Shown here piece after piece: positions 15,634 through 20,345 of a DNA stretch of 20,345 bases. Below the pieces are notes generated by a model, which did not search any database, was not told the DNA's origin, and saw only the letters and a list, made by a program, of their open reading frames with translations. Within the stretch, counting starts at the first letter, position 1; each line of letters starts with the position of its first letter. Source of the DNA: JAOZTV01 sp965371805 (GTDB lineage: Bacteria; Acidobacteriota; Aminicenantia; UBA2199); assembly GCA_965371805.1 (NCBI GenBank), contig CBDUZW010000081.1:1-20345 (forward strand), read 5' to 3'. Both the position numbers and the translations under genes were made by a program.

Positions 15634-17036
15634 TGGATAATTTTGATATTTTTTCTACAAATAAAAATAAAATTTTAAAGATATTTGAAGCTGCATTAAG
15701 TAAAGGTGGCGATTATTGTGATGTTTTTTTTGAAAAAAAAAGATTTGAATATATTGGTCTTGAGGATCATATTGTTAATAAAGCATCGGTATCATACAGT
15801 ATTGGAGCAGGAATAAGAGTAATAAAGGGAGATAGAACCGGTTACTCATTTTCTGAAGATCTTTCGCAAGCTTCTTTGGAAAAAGCAGCTGGAGTTGCTG
15901 CGCAAATCGCTAACCTGAAGCAATCAGAGGTTCCGGTAAATCTTACTGAAATAAAAACCTCAGATCTGTATAAAAGAGAAAATTTAGATGATATGCCCAT
16001 AAAAAAGAAAGTAAATATAGCAAGGGAAATTGATGAGTTAATTTTCAAAGAGGATAAAAGGGTAATAAAAGCAACTGTTTCTATTCAGGATGAGAGCTCT
16101 TTTATACTTTTAGCCTCATCTGATGGGAGAATTAGTTCTGATTATAGGCCTATGACTCAAATTTCGGCATCATGTACAGCTGAGTTTAATAAGAATAGAG
16201 AGAATAATAGTCATTCAATCTCGACTAGAAAAGATATGTTCTCTTTTGACACAGAGATTATCAAAAAATTAGCAAAGGAAACAGTATCAAGAACAGTTAA
16301 GCTCTTTGGTGCTAGAAATCCAAAAGGCGGTGAGATGGAGCTTGTTTTATCGGCAGGCAGCTCAGGTATTTTACTACATGAAGCTATTGGACATGGTATG
16401 GAGGCTGATTTTATAAGAAAAGGAGTGTCGATATTTTCTGATAAACTTGGGAAACAAGTTGCAAATAAATTTATAAATATTGTAGATGATGGGACAATCC
16501 CATACTCAAGAGGCTCCATAAATATTGATGATGAAAATAATGAAACGCAAAATACAGTTTTAATTGAGAATGGTGTACTGTCGAGTTTCATGCATGACCG
16601 GATCAGTTCCAATTTTTTTAAAGTGAATCCAACTGGAAATGGGAGAAGAGAGTCATTTAAGTCACCTCCTTTACCAAGAATGAGAAATACATATATGCTT
16701 CCCGGACCCCACAAAAAAGAGGAAATAATTAAAAGTGTAAAAAAAGGTATCTTTGCTGAATCGTTTACAAATGGTCAGGTATTGATTGGTGCAGGAGATT
16801 TTACATTTTATGTAAAGTACGGATATTTAATTGAAAATGGAGAAATTACTTCACCAATAAAAGATATAAATATAATTGGAAATGGCCCGGATGTTTTATC
16901 AAAGATCCTTATGGTAGGAGATGATCTGGAAATGGCAGAAGGAGGATGGACTTGTGGAAAGGATGGACAAAGCGTTCCCGTTTCCATGGGACTCCCGACT
17001 GTAAAAGTATCTTCAATAACTGTAGGTGGAATCTAA
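15633..17036 (+). CDS. tldD: TldD-type metalloprotease
   Basis: This 467-residue protein is a TldD/PmbA-family peptidase. The zinc motif HEAIGH (249-254, HExxxH) with MEADFIRKGVSIFSDKLGK after it identifies the TldD type, the catalytic partner; PmbA lacks the metal motif. In E. coli TldD and TldE/PmbA form a heterodimer that degrades unfolded peptides and matures some modified peptides. No PmbA partner is seen in the window; it may be elsewhere or the enzyme may act alone. The ATG overlaps the topB stop (TAATG), with GGAG at the end of topB, so translation is coupled. No clear hairpin terminator follows. Confidence 0.94.
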   Translation: MDNFDIFSTNKNKILKIFEAALSKGGDYCDVFFEKKRFEYIGLEDHIVNKASVSYSIGAGIRVIKGDRTGYSFSEDLSQASLEKAAGVAAQIANLKQSEVPVNLTEIKTSDLYKRENLDDMPIKKKVNIAREIDELIFKEDKRVIKATVSIQDESSFILLASSDGRISSDYRPMTQISASCTAEFNKNRENNSHSISTRKDMFSFDTEIIKKLAKETVSRTVKLFGARNPKGGEMELVLSAGSSGILLHEAIGHGMEADFIRKGVSIFSDKLGKQVANKFINIVDDGTIPYSRGSINIDDENNETQNTVLIENGVLSSFMHDRISSNFFKVNPTGNGRRESFKSPPLPRMRNTYMLPGPHKKEEIIKSVKKGIFAESFTNGQVLIGAGDFTFYVKYGYLIENGEITSPIKDINIIGNGPDVLSKILMVGDDLEMAEGGWTCGKDGQSVPVSMGLPTVKVSSITVGGI

Positions 17037-17109
17037 AATTTGATACATTAAGTCTCATGAAAAAAAAACAAAAAAAAATCATTTTTATCTTTCTTATAGC
17101 GTGTTATAC

Positions 17110-17138
17110 TTGACTTTATGTTTCAAATAGTGTAAATT
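17110..17138 (+). promoter_or_regulatory. Probable sigma-70 promoter of the M23 peptidase gene
   Basis: TTGACT (17110-17115), exactly 17 bases and TAAATT (17133-17138) place a start near 17145, about 17 bases before the ATG at 17162. The boxes are nearly identical to those of the tRNA promoter (TTGACA/TAAATT). Confidence 0.6.
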
Positions 17139-17161
17139 TAGATTTTATTTTGGAGAAAGTG

Positions 17162-18088
17162 ATGGGACAAAGGGGTAAGAACTATTCTGTTGTAATTATG
17201 TCAGATGCATTAACATCAAGCAAAGAGTTTGTTGTATCAAAACAACTTATAAGAAATGCATTGATAGCAGTTTCAGTATTGGTACTTATTTTTGGTTTTG
17301 TTATATATGATTATCTTACTAAATATATAAATATCTCCATGGATAATAAAGAAAATATAATACTTAAAAAAGAAAAAAAAGATAATCTACAGCAAATTTC
17401 AAAATTATCAATGAATTTAAAAACATATGAAGCAAGATTTCAAAATATGAAAGAAAAAACTAAAAAAATCATGATAATTGCCGGTTTAACTTCAGCTTAC
17501 ACAATTAAGGAAGTTGGTATAGGTGGCTCAACTCAATCTCCAGTCGCAAACATAAATAATCCTATTATCAATACTGAAAACTTAAATATTAAAACAGATA
17601 TTATTGATCCTGATAGAGTAAATAATAATTCAATTAAAACAGAAAAGGATCTGGAATTTGTACTAAGTGTTATTACTAAGAAAAAAACGCAATTAGCATC
17701 AACTCCCTCTATCTGGCCATGTAGAGGATATGTAACCAGTACTTATGGATACAGGATCCATCCTTTTACGGGACAAAGAGAATTTCATAATGGACTGGAT
17801 ATATCGTCACAGCTTGGATATAATGTTATGGCAACAGGTTCCGGATATGTTGTGAGTGCTGAAAATAGAGGTTCAATGGGAAAAATGATCCTGATTGATC
17901 ATGGATATGGTTTTACAACAAGGTATGGACATCTTGCTGATTATAATGTTAAAGAGGGTGACTATGTTAAGAGGGGAAAGGTAATAGGATATATTGGAAA
18001 TACTGGGAGAAGTACCGGTCCTCACCTGCATTATGAAGTTAGATTATACGAAAAAGCCCATAATCCACAAGATTTTATTCTTGACTGA
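17162..18088 (+). CDS. Membrane-anchored M23 (LytM-type) peptidase
   Basis: The protein (308 residues from ATG 17162, GGAG six bases ahead; a TTG at 17150 lies inside the ribosome binding site) has a short cytoplasmic N-terminus, one membrane helix (about 30-53, ALIAVSVLVLIFGFVIYDYL), a probable coiled coil (about 62-105) and a periplasmic linker. The C-terminal M23 domain opens with TSTYGYRIHPFTGQREFHNGLDI. Zinc ligands are the His and Asp of HNGLD and the HLH of GPHLHYE, all present, so it should be an active peptidoglycan endopeptidase rather than an EnvC-like activator with lost ligands. It probably acts in wall growth or cell separation. Confidence 0.92.
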   Translation: MGQRGKNYSVVIMSDALTSSKEFVVSKQLIRNALIAVSVLVLIFGFVIYDYLTKYINISMDNKENIILKKEKKDNLQQISKLSMNLKTYEARFQNMKEKTKKIMIIAGLTSAYTIKEVGIGGSTQSPVANINNPIINTENLNIKTDIIDPDRVNNNSIKTEKDLEFVLSVITKKKTQLASTPSIWPCRGYVTSTYGYRIHPFTGQREFHNGLDISSQLGYNVMATGSGYVVSAENRGSMGKMILIDHGYGFTTRYGHLADYNVKEGDYVKRGKVIGYIGNTGRSTGPHLHYEVRLYEKAHNPQDFILD

Positions 18089-18109
18089 TAAAATCTAATT
18101 TGCTGATCC

Positions 18110-19360
18110 TTGGCAGATAGTAAAAACAAAAACAATAAAATTAACAGTGAATGGAAAAGTATAAATAAAAACATTTCTCTTTCTACAAAAGAGAAACTTG
18201 ATAAATTAATTAAGCTTAATCTAAAAAAGAAAGAATCTCCAAAAATAAAAAAAAAAAAACCCAAAGGAATTGATACAAGTAAACCATTTTTAATTATCGA
18301 ATCTGTTTTTTCACTCAAGGATGTTTATGGTGATGTGCAGTTATCTGAATGGGATCATATTTCTCAAGACTCTATAAGTCTTCTGTTTTCAGATAAATCT
18401 GTACAGAAATTAGAGAAGAAAAAATTTCTCTATTTTGATACAGAAACAACCGGACTGTCAGGTGGGACTGGAACTATTCCATTTATGCTTGGTTTTGGTT
18501 TTTTTGAAGAGAATACTTTTAAAACAAAAATCTTTATTCTTAATGATATAAGTGCTGAAGAGGAAATGCTGGATGCAGTTGATGAATTTATTGAGTCAGG
18601 AGATTATTCTGCAACTGTAACATATAATGGAAAGAGCTATGATTTTCCCTTAATGGAGACAAGATATATCTTAAACAGAAAACGTTTTCCATTATTAAGA
18701 CTTCCACATTTAGACTTCTTATTTCCTGCAAGAACTATATGGAAAAACACTTTTGAGTCAAGGAAATTAGGATACCTTGGAGATATGTTGCTAGGCATAT
18801 CAAGAGATGATGATATCGATGGCAGTCAGATACCAGCCCTTTATTTTAGTTATCTGAGAACAGGAAATTTCTCTTTGATGGAAAATGTAATTACTCATAA
18901 TGAACTCGATCTAGTTGGCTTGTCTGCTCTCGTATTAAAAGGATTAAAATACATTGAAGATATAGAAAATATTGATGATGAGGGTGAGATTCTTGGTATT
19001 GCTGATTTATATGAGAAGTCTATCGATCTGTTAAGTGCTGAAAAAAAATATCTCTATATCATAGAGAATTGTGAAAGGGAAGAGATTAAGGAAAAGGCAA
19101 TAAAACGCTTATCAATGATAAAAAAAAGAGCAAAACTGTATAATGAAGCGGCAAAATTATGGAAATTACTGGAAGATAGTGATGATAAGGATACTCATAG
19201 AGAACTTGCAATTTTTTATGAACATAGAGACAGAAATTATTTAAAAGCTTTAAGTTATGCAGAAAAAGGTCTGGATCAGGAATTATCAGAATTAAAAAAA
19301 AATGATCTCATAAAACGGATAAAAAGGTTAAAAACAAAAATCAAAAAATTAGAAGATTAA
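18110..19360 (+). CDS. YprB-type DEDD exonuclease (RNase H-like) protein
   Basis: The 416-residue protein has a Lys-rich N-terminus (1-55) and an RNase H-like exonuclease domain (about 104-280) with the acidic motifs FDTETTGL (D110, E112), TYNGKSYDFPL (D178) and HNELDLVGL (H263, D267), the DEDD pattern of the YprB family. The C-terminal part (about 290-416) is helical and TPR-like, as in family members. It presumably trims nucleic acid; its substrate is unknown. It starts 21 bases after the M23 gene at a TTG, the only start codon after an in-frame TGA at 18104, without a clear Shine-Dalgarno sequence. Thirteen consecutive A residues (18247-18259) lie before the catalytic domain. Confidence 0.87.
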   Translation: MADSKNKNNKINSEWKSINKNISLSTKEKLDKLIKLNLKKKESPKIKKKKPKGIDTSKPFLIIESVFSLKDVYGDVQLSEWDHISQDSISLLFSDKSVQKLEKKKFLYFDTETTGLSGGTGTIPFMLGFGFFEENTFKTKIFILNDISAEEEMLDAVDEFIESGDYSATVTYNGKSYDFPLMETRYILNRKRFPLLRLPHLDFLFPARTIWKNTFESRKLGYLGDMLLGISRDDDIDGSQIPALYFSYLRTGNFSLMENVITHNELDLVGLSALVLKGLKYIEDIENIDDEGEILGIADLYEKSIDLLSAEKKYLYIIENCEREEIKEKAIKRLSMIKKRAKLYNEAAKLWKLLEDSDDKDTHRELAIFYEHRDRNYLKALSYAEKGLDQELSELKKNDLIKRIKRLKTKIKKLED

Positions 19361-19435
19361 TAAAAAAAACGTAAATGCTATGGGTTTCAGCAAGGATTGG
19401 GAATGGTTGAATTGGTTAAATGAATTACATATGTA

Positions 19436-19457
19436 GAGACGTTGCATGCAACGTCTC
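19436..19457. repeat. REP-like palindrome 1, upstream of RAYT
   Basis: GAGACGTTGCA followed by its exact reverse complement forms a perfect 22-bp palindrome. With its left flank GTA it shares 25 identical bases with the palindrome inside the RAYT gene (19760-19784). It lies 35 bases before the transposase ATG. The rest of 19361-19492 shows nothing else recognisable. Confidence 0.85.
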
Positions 19458-19492
19458 AATGAAACCGAAAATCACAATATATAAATAATATT

Positions 19493-20065
19493 ATGCCTGA
19501 TAAATATAAAAACAAATACAAAATAGAATCAATGAGATTAAAAAATTGGAATTATTCCTCAAATGGATATTATTACATTACAATCTGCACCAAAAACAGA
19601 GAACATTTTTTTGGGAATATAAAAAATAATAAGGTAATATTAAATAAAATAGGAGAAATTGCCAATAAAAATTGGATAGATATCCCTAATCATTTTGAGA
19701 ATATAAAATTGGGAAATTTTATTATTATGCCCAATCACATTCATGGAATTATATTAATCGTAGAGACGTTGCATGCAACGTCTCTACATAACAATGACAT
19801 TCAAAATAACAAAAATTATGACATTCAAAATAACCAAAATGATTGTTTTTCAAAAATTTCGCCTAAACCAAAATCATTATCTGCAATTATTCGTTCATAC
19901 AAATCTTCTGTAACAAGGATTGTGAGAGAAAAATTTGATGAAACATTCACATGGCAACCGAGGTTTTATGACCGTATTATCAGGAATGAAAAAGAATTGA
20001 ATATTATTAGAAATTATATTAAAGAAAATCCTAAAAAATGGGATGAGGATGAATTGAACGAATGA
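19493..20065 (+). CDS. REP-associated tyrosine transposase (RAYT, Y1/HUH family)
   Basis: The 190-residue protein belongs to the Y1 transposases of the IS200/IS605-like HUH superfamily, in the RAYT branch that mobilises or maintains REP palindromes. The family start region (RLKNWNYSSNGYYYITICTKNREHFFG) is followed by the HUH motif MPNHIHG (H82, H84). The tail WQPRFYDRIIRNEKELNIIRNYIKENPKKW is typical, with Y159 one candidate nucleophile. Residues 90-98 (VETLHATSL) are encoded by a perfect palindrome identical in core to REP 1, and a 24-bp tandem repeat follows. All key motifs are intact. No Shine-Dalgarno sequence is visible, in contrast to most neighbours, which fits a recently acquired or weakly expressed gene. 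Confidence 0.93.
   Translation: MPDKYKNKYKIESMRLKNWNYSSNGYYYITICTKNREHFFGNIKNNKVILNKIGEIANKNWIDIPNHFENIKLGNFIIMPNHIHGIILIVETLHATSLHNNDIQNNKNYDIQNNQNDCFSKISPKPKSLSAIIRSYKSSVTRIVREKFDETFTWQPRFYDRIIRNEKELNIIRNYIKENPKKWDEDELNE
19760..19787. repeat. REP-like palindrome 2, inside the RAYT gene
   Basis: GTAGAGACGTTGCA followed by its exact reverse complement forms a perfect 28-bp palindrome. It is read in frame as VETLHATSL within the transposase, directly after the HUH motif segment. Confidence 0.92.
19794..19841 (+). repeat. 24-bp tandem repeat, two copies, in the RAYT gene
   Basis: Two adjacent 24-bp units (19794-19817 and 19818-19841) starting ATGACATTCAAAATAAC differ at two positions. They encode the Asn/Gln-rich repeat DIQNNKNY/DIQNNQND. 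Because the unit is a multiple of three, copy changes keep the frame. Confidence 0.85.
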
Positions 20066-20088
20066 AAACATAAAAACAATAAATGTAG

Positions 20089-20107
20089 AGACGCATGGCA
20101 TGCGTCT
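20089..20107. repeat. REP-like palindrome 3, downstream of RAYT
   Basis: AGACGCATG and CATGCGTCT form 9-bp arms around a single G. The left flank ATGTAGAG is the same as that of palindrome 1, but the core differs (CATGGCATG rather than TTGCATGCAA), with pairing kept. It lies 23 bases after the transposase stop codon. Confidence 0.8.
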
Positions 20108-20128
20108 GAATGGTCTGATAAATTTAAG

Positions 20129-20149
20129 CATGCGTCTCAATAATGAGAC
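20129..20149. repeat. Partial REP-like element with GTCTCA/TGAGAC hairpin
   Basis: CATGCGTCTC (20129-20138) repeats the right arm of palindrome 3 without its left arm. GTCTCA (20134-20139) pairs instead with TGAGAC (20144-20149). GAGACATGAT recurs at 20145-20154 and 20176-20185. This looks like a rearranged or decayed copy. Confidence 0.5.
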
Positions 20150-20202
20150 ATGATGTGAAAATATAAACAGGTCGGGAGACATGATACAAAAATGAAATAA
20201 AG

Positions 20203-20223
20203 GAGACGCACGCCGTGCGTCTC
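20203..20223. repeat. REP-like palindrome 4 near the right end
   Basis: GAGACGCACG and CGTGCGTCTC form perfect 10-bp arms around one C. The right flank TAC extends the outer arm as in palindrome 2. The core (CACGCCGTG) differs from the other copies while pairing is kept. The remainder of 20224-20293 is AT-rich and shows nothing recognisable. Confidence 0.8.
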
Positions 20224-20293
20224 TACAGACATATACAAATGTCGTTTTTGAAATATAATACATATTTATAATACGAATCAATATCTTTTGTCC

Positions 20294-20345
20294 CGTGTTG
20301 CATCATAAAAAAAACACTATAAACGATAGGTCGTTGCTTCATAAA
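20294..20345. repeat. 52-bp inverted terminal repeat, right copy
   Basis: This is the exact reverse complement of bases 2-53. Read rightward it begins CGTGTTGCATCAT, the same sequence met when leaving the window on the left. The base before it differs from that at the left copy, so the repeat boundary on the inner side is sharp at both ends. Confidence 0.9.

Noticed and set aside
16211..16714. Reverse-strand frame of 167 codons inside tldD
   Set aside because: Antisense shadow over the conserved HEAIGH region; no ribosome binding site and no family resemblance.
19433..20226. CRISPR array
   Set aside because: The repeats are palindromes with varying cores and irregular spacing of about 40 to 330 bases, no regular spacers and no cas genes.
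19895..20281. Reverse-strand frame over the 3' end of RAYT and the downstream palindromes
   Set aside because: Its sequence is composed of antisense RAYT and REP palindromes and shows no independent features.
1..20345. The whole window as one large transposon bounded by the 52-bp inverted repeats
   Set aside because: The content is housekeeping (tRNAs, rpoN, mutL, topB, ptsI) and the only transposase is a RAYT, which does not use long terminal inverted repeats. A repeat-bounded contig is simpler.

Overview
The window is strongly AT-rich bacterial DNA, densely packed with genes that carry good Shine-Dalgarno sequences (AGGAGG-type). LptB, RpoN, a long-form hibernation factor and secreted metallopeptidases point to a Gram-negative (diderm) bacterium. 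The cluster lptB-rpoN-hpf-ptsN-hprK-EIIA(Man)-HPr-EI resembles clusters known from deltaproteobacteria and some spirochaetes or FCB-group lineages. The M64 peptidase and the RAYT transposase type fit an uncultivated FCB-like or spirochaete-like anaerobe, but the lineage cannot be fixed from the sequence alone.

Layout. Bases 1-392 have no convincing gene: they hold one copy of a 52-bp repeat and two hairpin-type inverted repeats. From 393 to 6900, on the minus strand, is an eight-gene operon with overlaps or gaps of at most 10 bases: lptB, rpoN, hpf, ptsN, hprK, a mannose-type EIIA, HPr and EI. It looks like a regulatory phosphotransferase system without any sugar permease, coupled to sigma-54, ribosome hibernation and LPS export. 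Upstream lie tRNA-Lys(UUU) and tRNA-Glu(UUC), also on the minus strand, with their own promoter. On the plus strand follow a secreted M64 metallopeptidase, a YjbQ-family protein, a nitroreductase and mutL (7282-11449). A small secreted protein on the minus strand (11483-11848) faces mutL. Then, on the plus strand, come a divergent type I glutamine synthetase, topB overlapping tldD, and a membrane-anchored M23 peptidase followed by a YprB-type DEDD exonuclease.

The right end (19361-20345) is accessory: a RAYT (REP-associated tyrosine transposase) gene sits among short palindromes that share GAGACG/CGTCTC arms but differ in their cores. One perfect 28-bp palindrome lies inside the transposase reading frame. 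Both ends of the window carry the same perfect 52-bp sequence in inverted orientation. The simplest reading is that an assembled contig ends in a dispersed repeat or insertion-sequence end at both sides; a real inverted pair flanking this segment is the alternative.

Most of the window is ordinary chromosome. The parts most worth a second look are the RAYT/REP region, the 52-bp inverted ends, the permease-less PTS operon, the divergent glutamine synthetase and RpoN region I, and long A/T homopolymers inside essential genes.
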